The position numbers and the translations under genes are program-made. From Rhodococcus pseudokoreensis (lineage in GTDB: Bacteria > Actinomycetota > Actinomycetes > Mycobacteriales > Mycobacteriaceae): a DNA stretch of 64,000 nucleotides. The notes below the pieces were generated by a model that worked only from the letters and a program-made list of their open reading frames with translations, did no database searches and was not told where the DNA came from. Below, one piece after another: positions 1-7,578 of the stretch. The stretch is from contig NZ_CP070619.1 in NCBI RefSeq assembly GCF_017068395.1, positions 2,170,001 through 2,234,000 on the forward strand, given 5' to 3'. How positions within the stretch are numbered: the first letter of the stretch is position 1; every line of letters starts with the position of its first letter.

Positions 1-569
1 GCTTCTTTCAACCTGTCCTCCAGCAACCACGGCGCTTTCTTGGCGAACCGGTTCAGTAGTTCTTCGCGGTTGGACAGTCCGGTCATCCGGTAACCGGCGA
101 AGGCTGAGGTGCCATCCGGGTTGGTCGCGGCCAGGACCGCCGCCGGCGCGTGGCACAGCAGCGCCAGCGGTTTGCCCGACGCCAGACGGTGGGTCAGCAG
201 ATCCCCTGAAGTCTTGTCGTAGGCAAGATCTTCCATCGGACCGTGACCGCCTGGATAGAACACCAGGTCGAATTCGTCTGGGTCCACCGAATCCAGCGAT
301 GCCGGGTGGGAGAGCACATCGGCGATGCTGTCGAGGTAGCTCTTCACCTCGCGGCGCTTCCCCGGCATCCCTCCGGAGATACCGAGGCTGAGCTGATCGA
401 GGGTCGGCGTTCTGCCGCCGGGGGTGGCCACGGCGATCTCCCATCCGGCTTCCGAGAAGATGCGGTGGGGCACCGCGAGTTCCTCGGCCCAATAGCCCGA
501 CGGATGAACGGTGCCGTCGTCGAGCGTCCAACGGTCGGCAGCGGTTACTACGAACAAGACCTTTGTCAT
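1..569 (-). CDS. DJ-1/PfpI family protein (partial, 3' end outside window)
   Basis: The translation from the ATG at 569 runs without a stop to the window edge (about 189 codons), so the C-terminus is missing. It starts MTKVLFVVTAADRW and carries the family nucleophile elbow LALLCHAPAAVL, with Cys as expected nucleophile, preceded by FYPGGHGPMEDL. This pattern is typical of type-1 glutamine-amidotransferase-like DJ-1/PfpI proteins (chaperone, glyoxalase or stress roles); the substrate cannot be read. It is divergent from nothing obvious, and about 125 bp separate its start from the stop of the oxidoreductase to the right, which is on the same strand. A second, clearly different member of the family lies at 37276-37971. 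Confidence 0.85.
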   Translation of the reverse strand, partial: MTKVLFVVTAADRWTLDDGTVHPSGYWAEELAVPHRIFSEAGWEIAVATPGGRTPTLDQLSLGISGGMPGKRREVKSYLDSIADVLSHPASLDSVDPDEFDLVFYPGGHGPMEDLAYDKTSGDLLTHRLASGKPLALLCHAPAAVLAATNPDGTSAFAGYRMTGLSNREELLNRFAKKAPWLLEDRLKE

Positions 570-694
570 GATGTGTTCCTCCGAAAGTCCAGTACGCGGG
601 GCGTGCGTCCGCGTCAACCGCGTACGTGGCGACTCCACCTGGTCTTTGCCCGGGTAGTTGCGAGTGCTCGTTCCCCTCCGCCGTATAGGCGGGT

Positions 695-1972
695 TCACAC
701 GCGAGACGCACCGATCTCGCTGTGCGGCCGGGCAGCAAGCCATTTCGAGTACTGCCGAAGCGCGCGCCGTTTGACCAACTGGTCGGCAAACAGTGCGCGG
801 GCGGGGCCGATGTTGACGGCGGGCTGCTTTCCGCGGGACAACCGGCGCAGTTGATAGCGCACCATGCCCATCCCGGCGAGGGACGCCAGCGGCTTGTCCT
901 TCCATGTGACCGGTTTGAGCGAGGCCGTGGCGTCGGTTCCCGCGCGCCAGCGGGCCGGCAGATCGGGTGTCACAGCGAGGGCGGTGCCGATACCGACGAG
1001 CGCGACGTTGTTGGCGAGTACGTGCTCCGCGGTCTCGCGGCGGGTGATTCCCCCCGTCAGCATGAGTGGCACGGGGCTGTTCCGGGCAAGCTCGGCCGCT
1101 AATTCCAGGAAGTAGGCTTCCCTGGCCGCGGTGCGCCCGTCCACCGGGCGTCCGGACATCGCCGGGCTTTCGTAGCTGCCACCGGACACCTCGACCAGGT
1201 CGACGCCGAGTGGCGCCAGCATGGCGATCACGCTGCGGGCGTCATCGGCGTCGAACCCGCCGCGTTGGAAATCAGCGGAATTGAGTTTGACCGCGACCAC
1301 GAAGGTCGGTGATACCCGTGCGCGCACCTCTCGCACGATGTCCAGGAGAATTCGCGCTCGGTTCTCCAGCGAGCCACCCCATCCGTCGGTGCGGGTGTTG
1401 ACCAGTGGCGAGAGGAACTGCGACAGCAGGTAGCCGTGCGCGGCGTGGATCTCGACACCGTCGAATCCGGCCGCTTCCCCGCGCCGCGCGGTGGTTGCGA
1501 ACCGGTCCACGGTGGCGTGGATCTGCTGGGCGGTCATGGCGGTCGGGCGACCGAAGTTCTTCGAGTGCTTGCCAACGTCCACAGCCCTGTCGGACGGCCC
1601 CCAGATCACGCCGGGCATGTTCGCCTGAATCTGCCGACCAGGGTGACTGATCTGCATCCACATGGCGGCACCACCGGCCTTACCCGCCTTCGCCCAGGCG
1701 GTAAACGGCCCCAGCGGCGAATCCTCGTCGAGCACAACACCCCCAGGTCCAGTGAGCGCCTCCGCGTGCACCATCACGTTCCCGGTGATCAGCACCCCGG
1801 CACCCCCGGAACCCCAGCGGCGGTACAGCTCGATCAGTCCATCGGTGGGCAGCTGACCCATGGCAGCCATCCCCTCCTCCATCGCAGCCTTCACGATTCG
1901 GTTGGGCAGCATGTGCCCGGACCTCAACGTGATCGGCTGGAACAAGTCGGTTGCGGATATTTTCTCGGACAC
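695..1972 (-). CDS. NADH:flavin oxidoreductase / Old Yellow Enzyme family
   Basis: About 425 residues forming an FMN TIM barrel of the Old Yellow Enzyme family. Visible signatures are LFQPITLRSGHMLPNRIVKAAM near the N-terminus, the active-site segment EIHAAHGYLLSQFLSP followed by TDGWGGSLENRAR, and the late phosphate-binding part LMLTGGITRR. There is no cysteine-rich FeS extension, so this is the short form, expected to reduce alpha,beta-unsaturated carbonyls with NAD(P)H. I chose the GTG at 1972 (VSEKISATDLF), because the longer open frame to 2086 would run through the repeated TGTAAGC operators. It is divergent from the acetoacetate-decarboxylase-like gene at 2164 and probably co-controlled by the TetR at 3532. 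Confidence 0.85.
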   Translation of the reverse strand: MSEKISATDLFQPITLRSGHMLPNRIVKAAMEEGMAAMGQLPTDGLIELYRRWGSGGAGVLITGNVMVHAEALTGPGGVVLDEDSPLGPFTAWAKAGKAGGAAMWMQISHPGRQIQANMPGVIWGPSDRAVDVGKHSKNFGRPTAMTAQQIHATVDRFATTARRGEAAGFDGVEIHAAHGYLLSQFLSPLVNTRTDGWGGSLENRARILLDIVREVRARVSPTFVVAVKLNSADFQRGGFDADDARSVIAMLAPLGVDLVEVSGGSYESPAMSGRPVDGRTAAREAYFLELAAELARNSPVPLMLTGGITRRETAEHVLANNVALVGIGTALAVTPDLPARWRAGTDATASLKPVTWKDKPLASLAGMGMVRYQLRRLSRGKQPAVNIGPARALFADQLVKRRALRQYSKWLAARPHSEIGASRV

Positions 1973-2017
1973 CTCGAACCCTTTCGGCCAGAAACTTCGG
2001 GTCGACCCCTGAAGCAA

Positions 2018-2032
2018 GTAAGCACCGCTTAC
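2018..2032. promoter_or_regulatory. Palindromic TGTAAGC-type operator (TetR candidate)
   Basis: GTAAGC-ACC-GCTTAC is a perfect inverted repeat with 6-bp arms in the 191-bp divergent gap between the oxidoreductase (start 1972) and the decarboxylase-like gene (start 2164). The half-site recurs at 2045, 2089, 2123 and upstream of the TetR gene at 3498. Confidence 0.6.
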
Positions 2033-2044
2033 ACTATGCTCGAA

Positions 2045-2061
2045 TGTAAGCGGCGTCAACA
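2045..2061 (+). promoter_or_regulatory. TGTAAGC operator copy
   Basis: TGTAAGCGGCGTCAACA. It differs from the copy at 3498 at only two central positions (GC versus TT). It lies in the divergent promoter region. Confidence 0.55.
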
Positions 2062-2088
2062 ACCCGGAAGGTTGAGCCGTGACCAAGG

Positions 2089-2105
2089 TGTTGACATTGC
2101 TTACA
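2089..2105 (-). promoter_or_regulatory. TGTAAGC operator copy (minus orientation)
   Basis: Read on the minus strand this is TGTAAGCAATGTCAACA, the third version of the TGTAAGC-N4-GTCAACA-like box. With the copy at 2045 it brackets the probable divergent promoters. Confidence 0.55.
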
Positions 2106-2122
2106 TTACCGTTCTAGCTTTA

Positions 2123-2139
2123 TGTAAGCAGTGCACACA
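2123..2139 (+). promoter_or_regulatory. Degenerate TGTAAGC operator copy
   Basis: TGTAAGCAGTGCACACA keeps the left half but has a weaker right half. It lies 25 bp before the ATG at 2164, inside the leader of the decarboxylase-like gene. Confidence 0.4.
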
Positions 2140-2163
2140 TACCGATTGGTGAAGGACCGACAC

Positions 2164-3078
2164 ATGACTTCAATCGAGCAAAACACCGTCGAGGTCGACC
2201 TGGGTGGACACGCCGTTACAGTCCCCGCCGGCGGCCTGTTCGAGCGCTTCCGGATCGACACCGACCTCGACGAGGTGGCGCGCGATCCGCGGGTCAGCGG
2301 AGTCGACTTCTTCCGGACACTTCCCAAGACCCGGGTCGAGTCCCGTATCGGGCCCACCTCGACTCCGAACTTCTATTACGCGATGTCGTCGGCGCGTCTG
2401 ACCATGATCGCTCCCAGCAGAGCGATCCGGAACCGGATCCCGCGCGAGCTCGCCCCGCTGGAGATCGCTCCTGGTGTGGGTCTGGTGTCGGTGATGTTCT
2501 TCCGCTACGACGTCTGCGACATCGACTTCTACACCGAGGCAGCGGTGGGGGTCGCGGTGCGCCCCGCCCGTCACGGCAAACTCCCGGTTGCAGACGTGGC
2601 CTCCGCGCTGGCGAACGATCACCTCCACTCGTACGTGCTCTCGCTACCGGTGAACACCGACATCGCCCAGGTGCGCGGCCACCACGGCTACGGCTTTCCG
2701 AAATGGGTCACCGAGCTGGACGTGAACATCGACGACAGCCGGACCGCCGCCCGCATCGCCAACGCCGACGGCGGCGTCGACCTCGCTTTCTCCGCACCGA
2801 CACCGACCCAGAAGCGCACCCGCAGCGGCGAAAAGGTGTCCACCCTGACCTCGTACACGAAGGTCGATGGCACCTGGCAGTCCACTCTGAACCAGACCAA
2901 CGTGCTGGCTACCGGAACGTCGATGTTCCCGCGCGGGCTCGACTTGACCGTCGGCGACGGACGCATGGCCGACGACCTGCGCGCACTCGCGCCGATCCGC
3001 ACCATCCGGTTCGACGTCAGCACCGAGGCGCAAGCCGCGTTGCACATGCCGGTCCCGTTCTCGATCCGCAACCGGTAA
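2164..3078 (+). CDS. Acetoacetate decarboxylase (ADC) family protein
   Basis: 304 residues. The segment GHHGYGFPKWVTELD matches the acetoacetate decarboxylase fold's active-site strand, with the Lys of FPKW as candidate Schiff-base lysine; the AIRNRIPRELAPLEIAPGVGLVSVMFF stretch is also family-like. The ATG at 2164 follows GAAGGACCGAC; an upstream GTG at 2131 would overlap an operator and lacks a ribosome site. ADC-like proteins cover decarboxylases, hydratase-aldolases and cyclases, so the exact reaction is open. Its pairing with the Old Yellow Enzyme gene and a TetR points to catabolism or detoxification of a small keto compound. Confidence 0.8.
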   Translation: MTSIEQNTVEVDLGGHAVTVPAGGLFERFRIDTDLDEVARDPRVSGVDFFRTLPKTRVESRIGPTSTPNFYYAMSSARLTMIAPSRAIRNRIPRELAPLEIAPGVGLVSVMFFRYDVCDIDFYTEAAVGVAVRPARHGKLPVADVASALANDHLHSYVLSLPVNTDIAQVRGHHGYGFPKWVTELDVNIDDSRTAARIANADGGVDLAFSAPTPTQKRTRSGEKVSTLTSYTKVDGTWQSTLNQTNVLATGTSMFPRGLDLTVGDGRMADDLRALAPIRTIRFDVSTEAQAALHMPVPFSIRNR

Positions 3079-3129
3079 TCGGCATCGCATCGGCTTCGAC
3101 ATCCGACACCACTCGACGGAGTCCCCCAC

Positions 3130-3490
3130 CATGTCCGCTGCACAGTGGCCTGGAGTACCGGGTTGCCGACCCCGCCGGCGTGCAGGCTCTGATCGAGGCG
3201 GGCGACGTACTCGTCACCGGCGTCGGGCCCTTCGAACGCGTGGGGTGGGTAGCGGCCGAGGCCGCCGAACAAGGCAGCGCAGCAACGTGGTCCATCGACA
3301 TCGGCTACTTCGCTACCGGACCTCTACGAAGGGGGCTGAGCCCGCATCGCGGTCGCGGTCGCCCGTGAGTCGTCCGGGAAGGTCCTGGCCGAGGTGGAGG
3401 TGGAAGGCCCATCGCCGCACACGGTCACGCCCGAACTCATGGCCATGGCAGCACGTCGCCTGGCTCTGAGTCTGGGACGTACCCCCGGGA
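3130..3490 (+). pseudogene. Remnant of saccharopine-dehydrogenase-like gene
   Basis: The translation reads LEYRVADPAGVQALIEAGDV, then VLVTGVGPFERVGWVAAEAA. This resembles the end of the Rossmann domain of saccharopine dehydrogenase / trans-acting enoyl reductase family proteins, where 'VGPF/Y..G...V.AC' recurs. The frame then joins directly to a C-terminal-like piece (TWSIDIGYFATG), stops at TGA, and continues in another frame (ARIAVAVARESSGKVLAEVEVEG). So one internal deletion and at least one frameshift are visible. About 120 residues of a normally about 400-residue protein survive. The family call is from memory of its motifs. Confidence 0.5.
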
Positions 3491-3497
3491 GCGGAAA

Positions 3498-3514
3498 TGT
3501 AAGCGTTGTCAACA
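3498..3514 (+). promoter_or_regulatory. TGTAAGC operator upstream of tetR
   Basis: TGTAAGCGTTGTCAACA lies 18 bp before the ATG at 3532 and matches the boxes in the 2.0-2.14 kb divergent promoter. It is followed by CTTGCTACA, forming an imperfect dyad. This supports autoregulation and control of the genes at 695-3078 by the same TetR. Confidence 0.6.
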
Positions 3515-3531
3515 CTTGCTACATTGAGATT

Positions 3532-4131
3532 ATGGCAACGACGATCCAGCCGTATCACCACGGCGATCTACACAACGCGCTGGTGCGCGCGGCCGTAGAA
3601 CTCCTCGAAGAGGACGGCGCCGCCGAACTCTCGCTCCGCGCCGCCGCTCGACGCGCCGGCGTGTCCACTGCCGCGCCCTACCGGCATTTCTCCGACCGCG
3701 ATGCTCTGTTGTCCGCCGTCGCCGCGGTCGGATACCGCGACCTGGCCGACCGGCTGGCCGCCGCGCATCCGGTTCCGACCACCGCCGATGACCTCGCGGC
3801 GATCGCCATTGCCTATGTCCAGTTCGCGCTCGCACGGCCCGGGCTGTTCCGCGTGATGTTCGCCGAACCCTGTGACCCCACCAATCCCGAGCGCGTGGCC
3901 GCGACAACGGCGATCCATGAATACGTCAAATCTATTGTGCAGCAGGCATTTCCTACTGCAGACCCAGATGCGATGGCAGATGCGGTGTGGGCGCTGGTGC
4001 ACGGCTTGGCGTTCTTACACCTCGACGGCAAGTTCTCCGCCGACTCCGTTTCGGACCGGGTCCGTGCCGCGGTCCACGCCATCCTCGGGGCATCCGGCTC
4101 GTTCGCGGCCCCGCCCGACACACAGCCCTGA
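3532..4131 (+). CDS. TetR/AcrR family transcriptional regulator
   Basis: 199 residues. The N-terminal helix-turn-helix is clear: HHGDLHNALVRAAVELLEED, then LSLRAAARRAGVSTAAPYRHFSDRDALLSAV, the classic TetR DNA-binding signature with Tyr-Arg-His-Phe in the recognition helix. The C-terminal part (FALARPGLFRVMFAEP, ALVHGLAFLHLDGKF) fits the TetR_C WHG-type ligand-binding domain. The ATG at 3532 is preferred over upstream in-frame starts because the family starts here; it lies 17 bp after an operator copy and no clear Shine-Dalgarno is visible, so the message may be leaderless. Putative target operators are at 2018-2139 and 3498-3514. Confidence 0.9.
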   Translation: MATTIQPYHHGDLHNALVRAAVELLEEDGAAELSLRAAARRAGVSTAAPYRHFSDRDALLSAVAAVGYRDLADRLAAAHPVPTTADDLAAIAIAYVQFALARPGLFRVMFAEPCDPTNPERVAATTAIHEYVKSIVQQAFPTADPDAMADAVWALVHGLAFLHLDGKFSADSVSDRVRAAVHAILGASGSFAAPPDTQP

Positions 4132-4210
4132 CGCCGCCCACCCACGGCCGAATTGAGACGACAGGTTTTCCTGTTTCGCGTGATCACGTTCCGCCTCGGC
4201 GCCCCCTCAA

Positions 4211-4340
4211 AGGGTCTACCTGATGATCGAGGACACCAACGGCTTGGCCTACGCCGACGCCATCTGCGCAACACCCGGACTCGACGGGATCCCGATCGGT
4301 ACCGCAGACCTCACGCTGTCCCTGGCCGGACTGGGTCGTC
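4211..4340 (+). pseudogene. Fragment of HpcH/HpaI aldolase-like gene
   Basis: A short open stretch reads MIEDTNGLAYADAICATPGL then DGIPIGTADLTLSLAG. This resembles the strand-loop region of HpcH/HpaI aldolases that binds the metal and oxaloacetate/pyruvate (IE...EALANVDEIAAVPGVDGLFVGPADLS). Only about 40 of about 250 residues remain and the reading frame then becomes non-homologous (RRAFPRGALPATC). It lies in the eroded segment downstream of the TetR gene. Confidence 0.55.
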
Positions 4341-4480
4341 GCGCCTTCCCTCGGGGTGCACTCCCCGCGACTTGCCGCCGGTGGGGGGCTCATCGGTCAC
4401 GCCTGACGCGAACTCCGATTCGACTGTGAGGCTGTGGATTTGATACCGCCTACTAGTCGTACGGTGTATCATCCGTCGTC

Positions 4481-4834
4481 ATGGGAGTCGCAGGCGCAGC
4501 ACGAGCGTTCGGCCGCCTCCAATATCGGCTCACGTCTGCGCCGTTTCGCCTGTTCGACGACGTAGCGATGCCGGCACTCTTCGATGACGGCGCCCCCGCC
4601 CGGTTGGCATACGAGTGGGTGCTGATCGAGTGCGACACGGCCGCAGCGATTCTGTTCGACGATGACGTGGCGGCCGCACACGCACAGAAGTTGCGACAGC
4701 GAAGTGCCGCCCTGCGATACGCCATCGCCCGCGGGCAACGGCAGATCCTTTGCGATACCGAGGCCGTCGCCCTCGAGCGGCACCGCGCTCGTTTCCGCGA
4801 GCGGCACCGCCGGCACGCCGGAAACACCGATTAG
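4481..4834 (+). CDS. Hypothetical protein
   Basis: 117 residues, not recognised. It is rich in Asp, Ala and Arg, with two similar FDD(D/V)xA segments (LFDDVAMPALFDDG, ILFDDDVAAAHAQ) and a basic, probably helical tail (LERHRARFRERHRRHAG). The ATG at 4481 has no strong ribosome site, and large overlapping frames exist on the other strand, so it may not be translated. It ends 78 bp from the 3' end of the convergent TetR gene. Confidence 0.4.
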   Translation: MGVAGAARAFGRLQYRLTSAPFRLFDDVAMPALFDDGAPARLAYEWVLIECDTAAAILFDDDVAAAHAQKLRQRSAALRYAIARGQRQILCDTEAVALERHRARFRERHRRHAGNTD

Positions 4835-4911
4835 CCTCTGTGCGCAGCCTATTGCCGCAGGATCCGACGACCAGGAGCGCGCTGGCCGGATCGCGCGCGG
4901 ACAACTGAGGG

Positions 4912-5547
4912 TCAGCTGGCTTTGGTGGTGAGGATCTGCACGATGTTGTCGAGGGCGATGAGAGCGGCATCGCTGTCCCGGTCGACGAGCCAGCGCAGCA
5001 CCACCCCGTTCATGCACGTCAGCGCGAATCGAGCAACCTGATCGACCGGAGTGGTCCAGGTGACGTTCGCTCGCCTCGCGCACAGGGTCAGGAACGCGAC
5101 GGCCTCGGCGTCCATGGTGCGGTACTGCCGCTCGGCGATCGCCCCGGCCGACACGTTGCCGGCGCTGCGTTGGCGGAGCGCGTGGGCGGTGATCTCATAG
5201 GTCAGCAGTTGATGGTTGGGGGTGGATTCGATGATCGGCCACAGTCCTCGCATTCCGGCGCGCAGCAGGTTCTCGAGGGCAGGGGTCCCGGTCAGCCCGG
5301 CGGATTCGGTGTAGTGCCCGAATGCCAGCTGCATCGCGTCGTTGACCTGCAGGATCTGGGTTTCGGCAAGCTGAGTGAGGAGAGTGTCTTTGTCGTGGAA
5401 GTGATAATGCACGATCCCGAGGGAAGTCCCCGCTGCGGCGGCGAGTGGACGCATGGTCAGCGCGTCGACGCCCTGCTCGGCCGCTATTGCCAGCGCCGCC
5501 TCGAGAAGTTGGGCGCGACGCTCATCGGCGGGGAGCTTCTTCGCCAT
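4912..5547 (-). CDS. TetR family transcriptional regulator
   Basis: 211 residues from the ATG at 5547 (MAKKLPADERRAQLLEAALA). The helix-turn-helix LTMRPLAAAAGTSLGIVHYHFHDKDTLLTQLA is canonical for TetR. The C-terminal region contains LTYEITAHALRQR and FALTCMNGVVLRWLVDRD, similar to TetR_C_6 (BetI-type) ligand domains. The start was set at the methionine preceding the conserved K-rich N-terminus; the frame is open further upstream but not family-like. About 190 bp upstream of its start is the first of two conserved repeat blocks (5740-5808) that could be its binding region. Confidence 0.9.
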   Translation of the reverse strand: MAKKLPADERRAQLLEAALAIAAEQGVDALTMRPLAAAAGTSLGIVHYHFHDKDTLLTQLAETQILQVNDAMQLAFGHYTESAGLTGTPALENLLRAGMRGLWPIIESTPNHQLLTYEITAHALRQRSAGNVSAGAIAERQYRTMDAEAVAFLTLCARRANVTWTTPVDQVARFALTCMNGVVLRWLVDRDSDAALIALDNIVQILTTKAS

Positions 5548-5739
5548 GTGCCGAGCGTAAATGCTCGGACGCTCGGGCCGGGGGCTTATCCCACAATGAT
5601 CAGCGGCGACCACGTCTGAAGGGGCGATGCACAGATCGCCGGCGCCCGCATCGCAACCTGGCGCCAACCCGATCGCGGTCACCGTATCGCCGAGAGGGCT
5701 CACTCTGTTGCGCCAGTCGATCTATGAAATCTTTCAATA

Positions 5740-5808
5740 TTCTGATCAGTCGTCCAATTTCCTATTTTGATCACACGTCCAATTAAAGTGGGCTTTCGTT
5801 CAATTTGA
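5740..5808. repeat. Conserved promoter-like block, copy 1 (two TTTTGATCANNCGTCCA boxes)
   Basis: Contains TTCTGATCAGTCGTCCA (5740-5756) and TTTTGATCACACGTCCA (5765-5781), then TTCGTTCA (5795-5802). The same three elements in the same order recur at 6826-6891. The region is clearly more AT-rich than its surroundings. It sits upstream of the TetR gene (minus strand) and of the putative peptide gene at 5919 (plus strand). Confidence 0.7.
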
Positions 5809-5918
5809 GAGAAAAATTGTTTGGCATTCTATGAAACGCTTGGGGCGCCCACCGCCGATATAGGAGTAAGCGGGTTCGGTGCCCGTCGATAACAGAAAGC
5901 AAGAGGAGTGAAGGGTTC

Positions 5919-6011
5919 ATGGGTTCTGCAGGTGTTGACATCGCCGTCGCCTTCGGGGCGTTCCTGAAGTGGTTGAGTATCACGTTCGGAGGCGGTATCG
6001 GAATTGGCTGA
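5919..6011 (+). CDS. Putative 30-residue hydrophobic peptide
   Basis: The ATG at 5919 follows AAGAGGAGTGAAGGG, a strong ribosome-binding region, and encodes MGSAGVDIAVAFGAFLKWLS plus ten more residues (ITFGGGIGIG) before TGA. The chain is amphipathic to hydrophobic, with one Asp, one Lys and a Gly-rich end. It could be a small secreted or outer-membrane-associated peptide, comparable in size to the tiny porin-like peptides of Corynebacteriales, but I recognise no family. It lies about 110 bp after conserved block 1 and is convergent with the Ig-like gene at 6190. Whether it is translated is inferred only from the ribosome site. Confidence 0.4.
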   Translation: MGSAGVDIAVAFGAFLKWLSITFGGGIGIG

Positions 6012-6189
6012 CCAGTAATACGGTCTGGACGGCGGTGGCTCGACTCGCCAGGTGGGAGCCGAGCCACTCCGCCTCGGCCGCGGGCGACGCGTTTGTCCCG
6101 ATCATCGGATCCTACTGCACCGGAGCGTCTTTCGATGGTTCGCTCGACAAACCATTCCTGGGAGTCGATCGGGCGGTGCCCGCCGTCGA

Positions 6190-6660
6190 TTAACCTATCG
6201 GAAGACAGATCGAGCCCAGATTGAGTCCCGTCGCGACGGTGACGTTCGTGCTGCCCGTCGACTCTTTGAAGTCTCCTGTTCCTTTGAATTTGGCGCCGAT
6301 GACGTGCACGCCTGTCGCATTGAAGGTGTGGTTGGCTGTGGCGGTGCCGTTCGTCACGACGGCTGCGGGAACAATTACCGTGTTCCCGTCCTTGAACTCC
6401 ACCGTGCCAGCGGCGTTTACGGGCGTTATCTTCGCGGTCAGCGTGACCGGACAGGTGGTCGCGACGGTACCCTGCACGGACACCGCCGTCGCTGTATCGA
6501 CAGCAACCGCTGCGGCAGGGGTGGCCATCAGGACCATCGCGCTGGCCGCGGCGCCGAGTGCGAACATTGGCGTCCTGAGCCGTCGCGTCTGCCGACGCCG
6601 AACATGCATGCCCTGGCCTACCGATCCCGGACCGGTAGTTGGACTTGCGAAGGTGATCAT
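6190..6660 (-). CDS. Secreted Ig-like domain protein
   Basis: 156 residues. The ATG at 6660 has an excellent ribosome site (AAAGGAG, 7-8 bp upstream). The long basic N-region (RRRQTRRLR) and hydrophobic core MFALGAAASAMVLMATPAAAVA form a signal peptide with a likely Ala-x-Ala cleavage. The mature part has beta-sandwich repeats of bacterial Ig-like type 5/3 (TLTAKITPVNAAGTVEFKDG, then TANHTFNATGVHVIGAKFKG), with two Cys (TTCPV and SICLP) that could form a disulfide. Function is unknown, probably cell-surface or secreted. Upstream of it on the minus strand lies conserved block 2. Confidence 0.75.
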   Translation of the reverse strand: MITFASPTTGPGSVGQGMHVRRRQTRRLRTPMFALGAAASAMVLMATPAAAVAVDTATAVSVQGTVATTCPVTLTAKITPVNAAGTVEFKDGNTVIVPAAVVTNGTATANHTFNATGVHVIGAKFKGTGDFKESTGSTNVTVATGLNLGSICLPIG

Positions 6661-6825
6661 GGCCGCACTCCTTTGATTCGCGCCTGAGGTGAAACGCGAA
6701 GCGGACGACTACGCATCCGATAGTCCCGACGGCCGCGCGGCCGCTGATTATTACGCTACTCGTGGCAGGCATTCGTCATCAATAGCCCAACACAGACCGA
6801 TCGGCCGCCCGGGAATTTGCACACA

Positions 6826-6897
6826 TTTTGATCAGTCGTCCATTTTCCATTTTGATCACTCGTCCAACAGAATTGTTCGTTCGTTCGTTCAGTTGAA
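6826..6897. repeat. Conserved promoter-like block, copy 2
   Basis: TTTTGATCAGTCGTCCA (6826-6842) and TTTTGATCACTCGTCCA (6850-6866), then TTCGTTCA (6884-6891) and a TTGAAAG end. It matches block 1 in order and spacing, except for four extra bases, equal to one TTCG unit in the TTCGTTCGTTCGTTCA run. It starts 166 bp upstream of the Ig-like gene start. Confidence 0.7.
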
Positions 6898-7399
6898 AGG
6901 GAGTCGGCGCTCTGGTTTCGATGATCGCCAAAGGCACCCCTGCGGTTATTCGCTAGAGGTGAACACCCCTCCAACCATCCCGGGAATTCGGGCCCGTTTC
7001 CACCCCCTCGGTTCGCCGCCGTCTCGATCCGCAGCCAGAAGCGATGAGGATCGGACACGGAACCCGCGGGCCAGGGCTTTGTGCAGCAGTTCGGGGAGCG
7101 CCCGCCGCAAAGCATTGAGAGCGTCGCTGCGGGCCGGTAGAAGGCGTTCATGCCGCGACGGGTCGGATCAGGATTCCCGAGCGGCAGCTGTGTCGAGAAC
7201 GGCAGACCTGAGTCTGGCCGACAGGCCAAGTTTGCTCGGCGGGAGAAGGGCAAGACGGTGCTCACCGGACTTCGAACCGGCCGAGGTCCGATCCCCCACC
7301 ATCCTCGCCGACGTCTGCAAGGGATGCCAGCCTACGAGGATGCCTCACCGGCGAGCCCGACAGCTGCGAGGCTTGGCGGCGGCGGTGGTAGTTCTGCTC
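6898..7399. other. Non-coding or eroded sequence, nothing recognised
   Basis: No frame on either strand gives family-like protein; long open frames here are arginine- and serine-rich, typical of out-of-frame GC-rich DNA. Given the gene fragments just to the right, this is probably further decayed sequence. Confidence 0.5.
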
Positions 7400-7529
7400 C
7401 GAGTTCCCGAATGCGGTCCGCGGTGGCGGTCGCGGGGCCGAGGGTGCACACGAACTTGGCTCGGCGGGCCGTCACCGGTTCGGTGTTCAGGCCATCCGCC
7501 GTTGTCGGCGTGTGAGCGGTGAGGGTCAT
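7400..7529 (-). pseudogene. pyk: 5' fragment of pyruvate kinase gene (pyk)
   Basis: From the ATG at 7529 the minus strand encodes a leader, then TARRAKFVCTLGPATATADRIRELG. This is the N-terminal signature of pyruvate kinase (R-x-T-K-I-V-C-T-L-G-P-A). Similarity ends after ELGAE and the frame runs into PPPPPS and a stop at 7332. Only about 40 of about 470 residues are left. It lies 49 bp downstream of the glpX fragment's stop codon on the same strand, so an original glpX-pyk gene junction appears to be preserved. Confidence 0.65.
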
Positions 7530-7578
7530 GAGCGTCCTTGATGGCGTCGTCGAGGAAGGTCGTTGCGGGCCGGTCTGG

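Noticed and set aside
5783..6772. Longer minus-strand frame over the Ig-like gene
   Set aside because: Arg- and Ser-rich shadow; the 6190-6660 frame has signal peptide, ribosome site and Ig-like strands.
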